From Marsupella aquatica (Eukaryota; Marchantiophyta), in assembly GCA_973895155.1 (NCBI GenBank), contig OZ316895.1:10044001-10108000 (forward strand): DNA of 64,000 bases, given 5' to 3'. The notes below the pieces were generated by a model. The model had not been told where the DNA came from and ran no database searches. It saw only the letters and a list, made by a program, of their open reading frames with translations. Of this stretch, positions 20,296 to 32,201 are shown piece after piece. A program made the translations under genes and the position numbers. Positions within the stretch are counted from its first letter, which is position 1. Each line of letters starts with the position of its first letter.

Positions 20296-22504
20296 TGCCG
20301 AGGCACTGATACCTTATGCATTGGAGGTCAATTCGATTTGACACGGGACTGGGCGTGCTCTGGATGAAGTCTTCATGGGGTTCGAAGGTAGAAGGGGCAT
20401 TAAAATCCGATACTTAGAGGTTGTCGACAAAGTTGAATCAAAGTGTTGCCTAGAATCTCAGTATCTGACTTGTGAGAAATTTTGCTCTTTTTAAAAATGT
20501 CGTCGGGGAGTATTCTTTGCAGTGGATCTTTAGCTTTGAGAGATTGGCAAAATTGTTGATGTTATGAGCAAACCCTTCACAGAAAAATTGAGAACCTGGC
20601 ATAAATGAAATTAAGTTCAAATTACACTCATTTCCGAAAAACATTTTTCATTTCTTCAAATGAAATCAATTCACGTTCAAGATTATATGTCATTATCACG
20701 GTCACATGCTGCAAGCTCTGCATCTTGCTCGGCTTCAAACACCTTAGCTGCTTGGAGACAGTAGTGAATTGTGCGTGAGTGACTGAGTTCAAACATTCTG
20801 TGATCTCAAAAATCACAAGCAAGAAAATTGTCTCATGCTGCCGAACGAAAACGCCATTCTGCAACTCATATACGGTAGACTCCATTCTGCAACTCATATA
20901 CTCTGACAGCTAGAGATCTTGCTCCAAACTATATTCCTTGTAGAAAATGAGAGATAATCGCTAGAAAGCGCCTGGTACAAGATCATTTGTGAACTTCTGA
21001 TTTCCGATTTATATCAGAGTCTGGGAGTCAATTTGCAATCCAATTGAGAAACTATCCTCTGGATGGGGACTTTGACTTTGACTCCCCTTTTTCAGAAAAA
21101 AGAACTCGGCTGAGCATTTTCTTAATCGGCCCTTGGTGCTCCTGAGAGCCAATTGCAAAACTCCACCCAATTGAAAGGATGTTGATTGCGGTAAATAGAT
21201 GCTTTGCATTTCGAGTAAAAGGGTCAGATAGAAGGAAGAGTGCCAAGCCATGACTATCTCTTTCATCAACAAGAATGTGCAGGGAGGTCTAGAATCTGTG
21301 AGCCAAGATACTCGGTGAAAGGATGAAGTAAGGTTAAGAGCGGGGGCAGTTGCTGGCAAATATGCACAAGTCACAGTCCCTGGTCAGACAAGGATGACTT
21401 CGCAGAAAAAGTAAATGCAGGTTGTTCAACTCAGGTAAAGGCTTCACATATTCAACACGGACCAGGACCATCTCATTCAGTGGTACCCTGCCCTTGATTA
21501 CCTTTTGTCGAATGAAAGATATCCAATACGATGCCCCCGAGCAACAGCGAAACAGGCCTTCACACCTAGCGTGATGCTCCGTATTCTTACAAAGACAGGT
21601 TCCTTTCAGCCCGAGCATTTGTTTAGTCACTGAGAAATGACTACAGTACTTTTGGTTGTTCTACTACTATGTTTGCAATCCCCAAAATCTAGGAGTGTGA
21701 CTACAGTAACGGTTCCGGGAGGAAGCCACGGGGATTTCTCGGGAATTGTAATTTGACTCCCTAGAATGAGTACAGCTAAAGACAACGACATAACTACTTA
21801 CACCGAAATGACACCTTTATCCTAGGAGCTCAACTGCGGATCCTGCCTTGAGGATATCAGATGACCGCATTGCTTGAGACGACCATCACAGCCACATCGC
21901 AACAGTAGGACCTGAAGAACATGCTCTGTCTGCGGGCCCTGGATCAATAAGGAAAGGGCCTCTAACGGAATTTGGGCCTCTACGATACAAAAATATTATC
22001 CCCACATAATCTACAGATGGAATTCAGAGTGGTGAATCCTTTTCGCCTCCCTTACAGTTTACTGCACAAACAATGGACATGATGCCTTGTCAAGGCAACG
22101 GTTGAGAGGAGATATTGAGAAGCAGCTTTGAAGCCAGTCTGCAAGGAAAGCAGCGAATAAAGGGCCAGAAATATGTTCTAGAACTACATGAAAGGGCGCA
22201 TGGCACACCTTTGAAAACTTGTGGCAGCTTCTGCTGCTAAACGTGGAAAGGTTCAGATCCACGGGCTTTGATGCCGACCAGCTTACTACTTTTCCTCCAT
22301 GTTTAATCCGCCCCTCCAAGAAACGTAACGTACTTCCAACCTTCGGAAGCAAGATTTCTTGGCCTGATCCGTGACAACCAGAGCCGCTATATTCAGCTTC
22401 TCATTCAAAGTCCACCGACTCATGGGATGGGCGATATTGTCTTGTGCTCAGATAACATGCACAAATAACTTCCTATTTTATGGCTTCCAATTCAAGTGAG
22501 GATC
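20296..22504. other. Intergenic region between cyclophilin and SCD2-like gene
   Basis: About 2.2 kb between convergent genes (cyclophilin +, SCD2-like -). Short minus-strand frames at 21009-21374, 21334-21630 and 22059-22352 have no recognisable domains. The last may be the 3' untranslated region of the SCD2-like gene. No repeat or element ends were found. Confidence 0.5.
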
Positions 22505-24205
22505 TCATCCTGTCTCATCATACTCGGGATTTTGACTTGCGGCGGCACGTGAAACTTCTCTGCGAGAAGTCTCCCATAATTGCTCCTCTACGCCCAGTTT
22601 ATGCAGTTCCAACAGTCCTCTTTCTACGTCGACCACATCTTGAGAGGTTGGTGGCTGATTGGCTCGGCTCATCCAATAAGACAGGCGCTCATCGGCAATA
22701 TCCGCCTCCACTTTGAAATTCTTTGCTCGACGCCAGAAGTACACTAGCCAAGCCTGCTTAAACCGAATGTCTTCCACTTCCTCTGCACTCAATTCACTGC
22801 GCCCAAAGGACGGATGTACATGGTGGGCTGATGACAGCATGACTGACTGTTCAACTTTCAACGATGCAAGCTCTCTCAAGCCCTTCTCCACTGCCAGCAT
22901 TCCTTCGACATTACCTTCGGCAATAACCTCATTCAGATCTCTAATAGACGGAGCCTTTTTGTGCCCTTTTTGACCATTACTTTCATTAATATGGGCAGCT
23001 GCAGTCACCACTTCTAGAGGCAGTGGAGCCACAGCTGACCAATGCTCATGCTTAGAGCTTGCAACTGAAGGAAGAATCCCGTGTCTTGTGGCTAATCCCC
23101 AATACCGAGCCAACCAGCACCGCTTCAATACCATCTCCTCTTTTTCATCCTTCGTGAGAGTCATTCTCCGCGTGATACTCCTCAAACCCTGGACCTCCTT
23201 CTCGGCTGCAACGGACCGCTCAGTAGCAGAAAGGACCTCATCTCTGGCAGCATCCGCCTCTAATCTCAGAGCTGCAATCTCATCGTCCTTCACATCTGTT
23301 GTCTGCACCTTCTCTGCTCTAAGTGCAGCCTCTCTCTGCTTCAAAACCGCGTCCTTTCTGCTCAACAACCTCGCCTCTAGTGAAACCCCATCTCCTAGAC
23401 TCACAGTCTGCTTCTCTAGCTCCTTGTTCCGTATCTCCGTCTCCTGGAGCCTCTCCTCCATCAATCTCAGCTGGTTCAGAGCCTGCTGATTCTCATCCTG
23501 GAGAACATCAATCTCATCCTGCAATGCCACCTCTGCTCGCCTCCCAGTACCACCATTACTCCCTACATTTCCTCTAGGAAACCTTGGGAGTGGCACATCA
23601 CGGAAACCCTCAGGAGAGGGTTCACCATTTCGTGTTATGGTTGTGAATTTAGACAAAGACATAGCCAGACTACTAGGTCTAGTTCTTTGACTGCCATTAT
23701 TGAGTTGAGCTGGAATACCCCATCCACTCGGGACAGATCTTGTAGGTTGAAGACTACTCAGACTGCTATTCGTGCGGACTGATGATACCCCTAGATCTCC
23801 ATAGCCACTGTAAGCTGCTCCCATTCCAACCAGCGGGGATTTATCTCGAGAATCGGACATTATTACTTGTGGACGACGAGGGAGCCTGGGGGTTGGGGAA
23901 GCGTCTCTATGGCCAACATCGGAGACAGACAGAGAGCTCGTCGCGGTCTGGTCTGGCAAATTGTGGAAATCGTCGTCATCGTCGTCATCGTTATCGGCCG
24001 AGTGGGAGGCCATGACCTGAGCCAGGCGGGCTGCAGCTGCTTTGGCTGCATGGTTTTGGCTTCTCCGAACGGGAGTGTTGGCGGCGTTGATCGCACCTCC
24101 GGAGTAGGAAACCGATCGGTTGTGGCGTGGGTGATGAGAAGGGCCCCGGGGCTCACCCGTGATGGTACTTCGCTGCTTCGAGAAGGTCCGTCCAGGGTCG
24201 GCCAT
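22505..24205 (-). CDS. SCD2: SCD2-like coiled-coil protein (stomatal cytokinesis defective 2 family), single exon
   Basis: 566 residues from MADPGRTFSKQ. An upstream in-frame ATG at 24292 would add 29 residues, partly encoded by a hairpin, so I prefer 24205. The N-terminus is basic and serine-rich, with AKAAAARLAQVMAS near residue 50 and an acidic D-run at about 70-76. A long coiled coil covers about 225-340 (EIDVLQDENQQALNQLRLM onward). The conserved C-terminal block follows: KRCWLARYWGLATRHGI, KHEHWSAVAPLPLEVV, FKQAWLVYFWRRAKNFKVE, DVERGLLELHKLGVEEQLW. In Arabidopsis SCD2 works with the DENN protein SCD1 in clathrin-linked trafficking, exocytosis and cytokinesis. Length is full. Having no intron is notable, since the flowering-plant genes, as I recall them, have many. 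Confidence 0.88.
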   Translation of the reverse strand: MADPGRTFSKQRSTITGEPRGPSHHPRHNRSVSYSGGAINAANTPVRRSQNHAAKAAAARLAQVMASHSADNDDDDDDDFHNLPDQTATSSLSVSDVGHRDASPTPRLPRRPQVIMSDSRDKSPLVGMGAAYSGYGDLGVSSVRTNSSLSSLQPTRSVPSGWGIPAQLNNGSQRTRPSSLAMSLSKFTTITRNGEPSPEGFRDVPLPRFPRGNVGSNGGTGRRAEVALQDEIDVLQDENQQALNQLRLMEERLQETEIRNKELEKQTVSLGDGVSLEARLLSRKDAVLKQREAALRAEKVQTTDVKDDEIAALRLEADAARDEVLSATERSVAAEKEVQGLRSITRRMTLTKDEKEEMVLKRCWLARYWGLATRHGILPSVASSKHEHWSAVAPLPLEVVTAAAHINESNGQKGHKKAPSIRDLNEVIAEGNVEGMLAVEKGLRELASLKVEQSVMLSSAHHVHPSFGRSELSAEEVEDIRFKQAWLVYFWRRAKNFKVEADIADERLSYWMSRANQPPTSQDVVDVERGLLELHKLGVEEQLWETSRREVSRAAASQNPEYDETG

Positions 24206-24211
24206 CGAGAC

Positions 24212-24243
24212 TACTGCTACACTTTGTAGGAAGTGTAGCAGTA
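24212..24243 (-). promoter_or_regulatory. Hairpin in the SCD2-like 5' leader
   Basis: A perfect 13-bp inverted repeat (TACTGCTACACTT and its complement) with a 6-nt loop begins 6 nt upstream of the preferred start codon at 24205. In RNA it would form a stem next to the initiator. Any role in translation is inference. Confidence 0.55.
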
Positions 24244-24292
24244 CGAGACTATTTGACTGCTGCTGCTGAACAAGACTATTCAGGAACAACAC

Positions 24293-27200
24293 TCATGGAT
24301 GGCACTCCCCCGCACTTGCTTTGCTCCCGTACTCGTATCCACTCCATTCCCATCATGCGCTCGAAATGTTTTGAGTCTCATCCTTCCAGTACATGTCTCT
24401 ATCGATTGGTTTCAGCTCTTAGGTCAAAGGCATCTAACCGGAATTGTCAAACCATCAAAATCCAGACTTGCTGACCCTGATTTTATTCACTTTGCCATAT
24501 TTGTTCACAGAAGGCCTGATGCCATTGATACTCACTGCTCCTCGACAAAGCTCTCTCTCTCTCGACGCGGCAAACTCCTGTTGTCAACACCTCAGGCACA
24601 CGGTGAACCTTCAGCTCATTCCGGAGAGATTTTGTGCCTCTGGACAGCACTTTTGGTCATAAATTCATCTGCGAGTCTCAGAGGAGGAAGCAATTAGACT
24701 AGGGTAGGAGGGCAAGCGATCAAATTTCAACAAGCTTCGCATGCATGCAGCTGGAATTGCAGGCAATCAGAACGCCAATTGATTGCGAACAAGCCCTGAG
24801 CTACGTATTGCCAATCAAAGCATCACGTTACGATGTTGCTTCAAGGTGACATCAATCAAGCGGAACTTCACGAAACCAATCCCAACGAAACAAAAACAGA
24901 ATTATTGTAAGTTCAAACTCAATCAGAATCCATCACAGCCAAGCACTTCACTACAACAGGGCCAGGCTAACAGAGGCAAAATACGAAAATGAGCAAAGAG
25001 TCAAGAGAGGACCAAACATTGGATTGCCACGTACATTCATTCCACTGCGGTATCGTCTTCTTCCGGCAGTCTTCGTCGGGACAAACAGACAATTCTTCAT
25101 AAAAGGCTCGATGGTCCCCTTCTGCTCTACAGTACATCGTAAATCCAGAAGTCTCCAGTGGGGCGCACTACTGCACTACAGTACTTCGGAGTTCGGACAT
25201 TGGGACTTTCTTCAGCAGCAGTGGGAAGTCTTTCTGGCACGTCAATGATTACCGCCAGCGCAGATTCATCGCTCTGGTCGTTCGAACAAGGAAGCTTTTC
25301 ACGGGGTCCTCCTGCTCTGTCTTTCCTGTTGAATGAACAGCTTTAGGAGGGTTTCCTTTCGTATTTTGGGTCTTTTTCCTAAGGAAAGATCGGTTTTACT
25401 AGGGTTTTCGTTTTGTGTTTTGGGTGTCTCTAGTGCACTTAGCCGCCCTTACCAAACCTAGGTTTTAAGTGTTCTTAATGTTTGAAGTGGTGTTTGAATT
25501 CTACACAAACCTTCAGGAGCAAGCACCAACTCCCATCCAAAGTCGCACTTGCTCCTGAGCATGACTCACGCTCAATCGCCTCTACTGTCTGCATAAGCAA
25601 CTGACCCAACCGGCAAGTAAGTTGTCTTGATCTCAGATCCCAAGACCATTGTCTTGCCTCAAACTTGATAGTCCTTAATAATTAAGTAAGTCAGCAGATA
25701 GAGCATCCTAGCCCGCGTGGCCTTGCCATAAGCAAAAGCTAAGGTTGGTCACCCCCTGTTCATCCAAAACAACCTCTCTATCGGGTGCCGCTCAAGCTTC
25801 CCAACTTTTGATCCGTCATCGGTTGATGGCCCTGCCTCCAAAACATGCCCATGGCCTACCTTGTCCCAAAGTTTGTCCCAAGCGTCGGGACCAACTTGGT
25901 CCCCATTCTAGCGACCGTCTCTAGGGATCCAACTCAACCATGATTCTGAGGGCATGATGCACTTGGACCTCAACACCCATGCCTACTCTGTTTTGCCTCC
26001 CCAACGCAAGCTCCTATGGGAAACTGAACATGTTTGGCTGCTATTTTGGTAGTATTGACAAGTGGGCGAGATAGCCCTTGCAAACCATGAGAACCAAAGG
26101 CACCCCTAGACCAGATAGGGAAGATGTAGTACTCCTCAAGAGCTTACCAACGCACCAAGTAGTCCTCTATGAGGAGATATTATCGTTTTTGTTTGACGGT
26201 TCCCCTTAGTAGCGTGATTGCCGCACTTCACCCTTGCCCAGTGGGCGACACCACTCTCCTCATATATGCTTGTGGATACCTATCATCGCCGGACCAACTT
26301 TGGCCCTCTATTTTTGGCCCCCCATCCCATCTCGACTCCAACCAAGTTGATTGGACACAATTAAAGCTAACTTGCTAAGCCCATAACTTTCTAGTTAGAT
26401 ATCCCTAGGCAAATTGCCTTAGCCCGTTGTGGTTGATGTGGTGCTTATGCCCGTGCCCTCAAGACTTGTTGTCCATCAAGCGTCCTGGTCGGCTCAACAC
26501 TAACAATGTCCTTTCTCAGGCGTAAAGCGCCCGTTTTGCATGAACCAAACTTCTATGCACTTAGGCCAACAAGGAGCTCTCACTCAAGCCCTCAGAACTC
26601 ATAGTCCATCTGGGGGTCCGAACGGTCCAATCCAAGCCCAGTCTATCCCATGGCCCAACCATCCTTTAACGCCAATTTGACTCTTGTGCTCTAGCCCAAT
26701 GCTTTGCCTTTGTTAGGGCAATGCTTCCTTGCTCTCAAGTCTCCTCATGCTTAGTCCCCTTCAGGATGGCCATCCCAACACCTGGACCATAGATCGAGGA
26801 GCTTGGCATTGGAGTCAGTGATGCTGGAGCTCACTGGTAGGGTAGTCAAGTTCCGCATGCAATTGTGTCTTTCTTGTGGAAAGATTGGCTTTAGGTGAGA
26901 TTTCTTTTGTGTTTTGAGCAGGTGGCACTATTGGCCCTTGAGGTTTAGTTAGCAAAACTTTTGCACAAACACATTATGACCGTTAGATCTATCTTTGGTC
27001 AGATTTGGAACATTGATTCTAGAGAATAAGCTTCTAAAACATTTTAACTGGCCTGTTTGACTTCACTTTGTAGCAAATGTGCTAAAATGTGCATAGAAGG
27101 GAAACACTGGTCCAAAGCATGGCGCAAGGTTTCCATCTTCACAAAGGACTGAGTCCGTGTAGGGAAACCCACCCATGGGATGGAGGGGGTTTAATCTTGT

Positions 27201-28077
27201 AAGGAACCCATGGTTACCCTTGGCAGTTTGTACTTCATGCTGCTATTCCCACAATCTTGTCCCGAATCTTGTGCCTGGAAATTTATTGTCAAATAGTTTT
27301 TTTCCCAGAATAGTATTACGGGCAGAAACCTATGCCTAGGCAGGGTTTATATAGTCTATAACCTGCTAACGGAATGTTCAGAAATTCTTCCTAGCTAGCT
27401 CCATCGGTATGATACTTAGGGTTACAACCTAGTAACCACCACCCAAACTTTAGTTTTTGTATACTTTGGGCATGGTCCAGACTACATCATGAGGTATCTG
27501 TCTGCACCAACTGAAGCACTGATTCTATGTAAATAACCCACCCATTGGCTGGAGAGGGTCATGGGGTAAAACCCCTAAGGGCAATGAGCCCAAGCCCGGG
27601 GATTACAGCCTATAACCCCAAACAGACCTAGGTTACCAAACACAAATCCTCCTTATGAGTCTTTGAGAACTCATGCTTAGGAGGAATCACTGCCTTAATT
27701 CTGTGCCAGTAAAAATAAAATTTAATTCACAGAATCTTGGGGCCCTCCCTTAGTTTCAGGTTTGGAGAATTTTCGAGCCCTACCTTTAACCCTCAGACTT
27801 GTCTGACATCCACTTCAATTTGGGGCAAAGGAGCAATCAGAGTCAGGACCATTACTCTGACCGTGACAAAGAGACCATGTGAGCCAGTAGGGAAATATGG
27901 AGACATGGGATTTTAGCACACTCAGCAAAAATAAACCTAACAATAAGAACAAAATTATGATTCCTGATAAGATAGAAGTAGCCACATGCAGGACATTATG
28001 AGACTTTGCAATAGGGGTAGAAACACACACTTTAGGATTCCAAATCTCCAGGGATGCTATTAGAGCCAAATACAGGA
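24293..28077. other. Long gene-free stretch
   Basis: About 3.8 kb without a convincing ORF. The first several hundred bases should hold the SCD2-like promoter. From about 25.3 kb the sequence resembles decayed retroelement non-coding DNA (a TTTCCTTTCGTATTTTGGG-like motif at 25.35 kb is echoed near 26.9 kb), but no LTR pair, primer site or protein fragment could be shown. Confidence 0.4.
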
Positions 28078-28307
28078 CGGTGGCTTTACTGGCTTCCACG
28101 GCCTTACTAGAGGTTTTAATTGTCTGCCATGTGTTTTTTGCAGCGCCGGCACTTGGCCCTTCTTGTTCCTTTGCTCAGGCGGCTTTCGCTCACCTGCCTA
28201 GTATTGACGGCTTTGCGCCCCCTTCCCCAAAAAACCAAAAAAACCTCGGTCTTGTCAGCTCATTTTGATATGGAAAGAAGAAAAGAGATTCCGTACTTGT
28301 AAAGCCA
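28078..28307. mobile_element. Possible Harbinger-derived MITE (Tourist-like)
   Basis: The left end reads GGTGGCTTTAC and the right end, read inward, GGGTGGCTTTACAAGTAC, resembling the complete Harbinger's end (GGGGGGCTTTACAAGACC). TAA follows on the right, but the left flank has no matching TAA, so the left end is decayed or wrong. About 230 bp, no ORF. Confidence 0.35.
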
Positions 28308-29052
28308 CCCTAAAATTCTCCACCAATAGTCTAGAGTTTGGCCCCACTTTGAGAACAGGGGTGCAGTCATAAACATAAGTACAATCCCACCCCATCTGAT
28401 GGATTGAAGAAATCCTATTCATGATACAAAATGTACAGTAAATCTCTCCTAGAATGGTGGATGCATGGCCAATGGATAAAGAACTCCCCTGAATATTTTC
28501 AAGCAAGGAATGCGAGGAATTTCCATGAAACAATGAATCTTCCATTCCACAATAAATTGAATAACCTCCATGATTGAATTAAATTTCTAGGAAACAAGCC
28601 TTTCCAAGGTTTGCATTTTTCAGTGGCTCCTCATTTCAATGTCCACAGTTGAATGGAGTACAGGAATTTCCTGGAAACAAAGAATCTTCCACAGTAAGTT
28701 GAATTCTCTCAAAATTTTCTAATGTCCCATAATTTGTACATGTAATTTTCATTTCATACAAACAAATTCCATGGCATTCAACTTTATTCAAAGTGTCCAG
28801 ACTGAGTTTTTTAGTTAAATATACTTCCATAATAATATTTTCAATTTGTGTAGTGTTTTTCCTGTAGTTCATACATTTCTGCCTCTATCATTCCATCTAG
28901 ACAGCCTTACATGTTATAGGTGTACTAGCCCAAGTCTGTGCGTTGCACAAAAGGTGTCGAGGTGAGAAAAAGATCAAGCTGAGGACAAGGTGCTGAGGTG
29001 AGAAAAAGGGGGAGAAAAAGATGTGAAGATGATGAGAAGATGTCAAGATAAT
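28308..29052. other. Gene-free stretch with a repeat-family head at 28,920
   Basis: No gene. At about 28,922 the sequence CTAGCCCAAGTCTGTGCG leads into TTGCACAAAAGGTGTC and then into GAGGTGAGAAAAAGAT-type repetition. The same head plus minisatellite occurs at 34.47 kb and, inverted, at 55.7 kb. Confidence 0.5.
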
Positions 29053-29397
29053 CTATTTAGTAATCTGCAACGCCCTAGAGCCTGAGAAGAGCCAAAGCGC
29101 CATGATCCTCCACACAAATGTTTTAGCCTTTGTGGAAAGATCAGCAGTCCACACCACTTTCCAAACACTACTCCATTCGATCTCAGTCAAAGTTTCATTC
29201 CAGATCCGGTTTAGCCTAATGAAATTAGAGCTCTTAGGGTGAAGCATTTCCTCACTGACTGTTAGGTAGATTAAGGCATATAGGTACAGAATCCTTGTCA
29301 AGCCACCGCCATTGACATGCCAGAGGGACACCCTTCCCCGGAAGAATAGACCTGTGGATAGCACTGATAAATTAGAGGCACAAGTTCTTTGCTTCAC
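29053..29397 (-). pseudogene. LINE (L1-type) remnant with RT zinc-binding region
   Basis: The minus strand encodes IEWSSVWKVVWTADLSTK followed by AKTFVWRIMALWLFSG. This is the pattern of the zinc-binding region that follows reverse transcriptase in plant L1-like LINEs (W-x2-x-W-x-x-x-x-K-x-FxWR). The preceding minus-strand frame (29372-29725) may be upstream sequence of the same element (GNLWSTIRIVNGDTWM). No RT core, start or tail is left. The call rests on a short motif. Confidence 0.45.
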
Positions 29398-30166
29398 TAA
29401 TCACCTCAATCTGAGAAAAGTTTAGCATCCAAGTATCTCCATTCACAATCCTGATAGTGGACCAGAGATTACCTACTACCCTAACTTCTAACCTCCCACA
29501 TAGCTTAACTATGGCTACTAAGTTTGCTTCAGGAAGGCCAACTATAGGGGTTTTTAATACCAAATTTGGGAATATTCTGAGAATATTCCATAAAGAAAAT
29601 AGGAAATTTTCACTTATTTTGTTAATTTTCAGGGTGCTCACAAGGGTGCTTATTACTTGAAACTTTGAAAACTTTGCATGTGATCTATGGGACCTCCCTT
29701 GGAACGAGGTCCCCGAGAAAATCATTAAGAAATCCTATATATGTGTCATTGCGGCCATGTTGTTGTTACAGTTATGCAATCAACGCCCATGTAACTCAAT
29801 GACTCTATCTCTGCTAGAAGACAGCAGAATACTCTAGCAAACAAACAATATAGTTCAATCAGAATCTGTAACCTTGGACCATATATTTCCTCGTCCCATG
29901 AAGCTTTCATTTCATGTTGCCATTCTGTGTACTGCTGGCTGGCATCCAAGTGCGACCAAAAGCTCTGGTGTTGCGTTCAACAATAGACTAAAGCCATGAT
30001 TTTGTGGAGCAACGAGCACTTTAAGAGTGAGGCTCTGTGGGCAAAATAAGGACAGCCCTATTACATCATCTACACTTTTGTCCGGGCTTTTGTATGAAGG
30101 ACGGGGATTCAACTTGTATTGGTGTAAGACATGTTGGAAGTGAACCACACTCAAACTCATAATGGT
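29398..30166. other. Gene-free stretch next to the LINE remnant
   Basis: Short unrelated frames only; part of it (to about 29,725) may be decayed LINE sequence on the minus strand. Confidence 0.4.
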
Positions 30167-30297
30167 GCAGGCATGAAGGGCCTTTAGGTCAATGGTAGAG
30201 CACTACCATGTACATGAGAGGTACTAGGTTTAAAAGTTCCGATTTAAAGGTTCCTAAGAATTCATAGCCTGACAAGATGGAATGGCAAAAAAAAAGC
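30167..30297 (+). mobile_element. Probable tRNA-derived SINE
   Basis: TAGGTCAATGGTAGAGCA at about 30,190 is a good polymerase III A box with a tRNA-like D arm. About 35 nt downstream, GGTTTAAAAGTTCCGA is a decayed B box. A run of nine A at 30,289-30,297 could be the tail. The tRNA fold is not intact (the T arm lacks GGTTCRA), so it is not a working tRNA gene. No target duplication was found. Confidence 0.5.
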
Positions 30298-30769
30298 TCA
30301 AGGGACTGGCCCAATTTTTAGGAAGGCAAGTTCAAATGAGTTGAGCATCAGCCTCTTGGGTCAGCGAGGAATAACAGGATGCATGGTCGCAGCTTTCAAT
30401 GGGGTTTCAGGAGGTCTTGAGCTCAGCACACCAAAATGGAGAACACTAACCCCTGTTACACAACACAACCTTCTAAACGAAATTAAAAAAATGGTCCAGT
30501 ATGTGGTAATCAATGTGATTTCCAGAATCAGTTCTGCTGAATTTGTTACATAGCTGATTTAAGGGACGTAGCACTTTACTTTCATTGTTTGTGCCTCGGT
30601 TTGTGCGCATTAGAGCATAACCACCGTACTAGAGAGCGAAGGTATATTCCTGTAGAAAATGCACCTCCTGGTAAGTGCGCATTAGAGTACAACCACCATA
30701 CTTAAATAGCTAGACCACGATGTGGTTATTCTGCTTAGTTTCCTTTGATATTCATGTTTTAGCACTTTC
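30298..30769. other. Gene-free spacer before the MULE
   Basis: No gene or domain is recognised. A short repeated phrase (GCGCATTAGAG, then ACAACCACC or similar) occurs at 30,606 and 30,677. Confidence 0.4.
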
Positions 30770-30779
30770 TCTCTAGGTA

Positions 30780-31148
30780 GAGGGATATGCTCAATAGACC
30801 CCCTCCAGGAGAAACTTTACTTGATCAGCCCCCTCCAAACTTTTTTGCCCCAATCAGCCCCCTCATTATGGCCCATACCCTTTTCCCCCATGTAAGGCCC
30901 TATTCCCCCGTGTAAGGCCATATTGCACAGTTTTCAGCCATGCCACCACGCAGGGTCGCCTCCGTAGTCGACCATGCGACTCCGCTGCAGTAGGGCCGCA
31001 ATTACGCGGTTTTGTGTTCTCGCACTATGGTCCCTTATGATTGTGAATACATTGTGGTTTATGTATTCAACAAAATTTCTGTTTTAGGGCGCACATTGTC
31101 GGGGCGCGGTTTAGGGTCAAGCGCGAGAGTCATTTGTCGAGGGTGGGA
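30780..31148. repeat. MULE left terminal inverted repeat
   Basis: Pairs with 33966-34336. The arms differ mainly in a short GTAAGGCC-containing repeat and in scattered substitutions. Confidence 0.92.
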
Positions 31149-31903
31149 TCGAGATTTTTCATTGTTTTACGGAGGGGACTGAGGCATCGTTCATGGAGGT
31201 GAGGCATCGTTTGCTGCTGGCGGCTGGCCATTTTGGGGAGGTTCATGCTTTGATCGTGTGCACATTTCATTGTTCGATGCCAAAGGAGAGCTTGAGGTCT
31301 GAGTCGCGGCCCACTACTAGGATCGAGTAGTGTTCATTCACCCCATTCTCCGAGATTTCTTTCACATTGTAGTGCCTGCCAGATTGTTGGTGGGTTGTTT
31401 TGGTTTGGTGAGAGTGTCTCCCTTTGCTGTTCTTCAATTCCACAGGAGGATTGTCCGCCCGCCAATGTAGCCCAAGAAACTGTTTAATCCTGCATACCAT
31501 AACATGAATGACGTCTCCTGCATTATCTTATCCATCTGGTCGTAAGTTCTTCTGCATTGTTTAGATTTGCATTGTTCAGATTAGTTCAGATCATTTGCAG
31601 AGTCTCCTTGTTCTTGTGCATTTTTGTCACCATGAAATCCATGTCCTCCAGTTCTGTTGCATAGTTTGAATACATGGATAACAGTGTAGGGCTAGGTTGC
31701 ATTTGGGAGTTCAATCCTGTTCTTTGAATTTGTGGCTTCAGCGGGGGCTTCAGTTTCCTCTCAGGATTTTGTGGTTGCTTGCGAGCTTTAGGCAAAGTGG
31801 ACTTCACGAAAGGGATTAATCTGCATCCCACTTGAACCCGTCTGTCTTTGTTTCTTGGTCGAAGCACTAGGTATGATTTCAGCTCTTTTTGCCTAAGTAT
31901 AAA

Positions 31904-32201
31904 CTCGGGGGTTTCACTTCCACAAAAATGGCATATCACATGCGACGAAGGATAGGGTCATTTTATTGGTTCTAAGGGAAGACTTAAGAATTTTTGTAGA
32001 AGAACAATAGGGTCTTTTAAATTCAATTTTGAGACTTATAAGAACATTAGGGTCTTTTTAATCCAATTTTTAGAATATTCCAAGAATATTCCAACTTTAT
32101 AGGGATTAAAAAATATATAAAAAATTCTTACATTTTAGGGGGTCCGAGGCCTAAAAACGTCACAGGCGATGGGGAGGTCCCCATATAGTGAGACCCCCGA
32201 G
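31904..32201. mobile_element. hAT-type MITE, copy 1 (nested in the MULE)
   Basis: 298 bp with ends CTCGGGGGTTTCAC and, read inward from the right, CTCGGGGGTCTCAC. AGTATAAA flanks both sides (31896-31903 and 32202-32209), a perfect 8-bp duplication as made by hAT transposases. It is the inverted-orientation relative of 51207-51503. It is AT-rich inside with several AGGGTCTTTT and ATTCCAA stretches and no ORF. It inserted after the MULE interior formed. Confidence 0.9.

Noticed and set aside
22480-24229. Plus-strand frames over the SCD2-like gene
   Set aside because: They are antisense shadows of a clearly homologous protein.
25340-26960. LTR retrotransposon between two TTTTGTGTTTTG-like motifs
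   Set aside because: No direct repeat long enough to be an LTR pair, no coding fragment, no target duplication.
30167-30260. Functional tRNA gene
   Set aside because: The T arm and B box are decayed and the acceptor and anticodon stems do not pair; SINE is the better reading.
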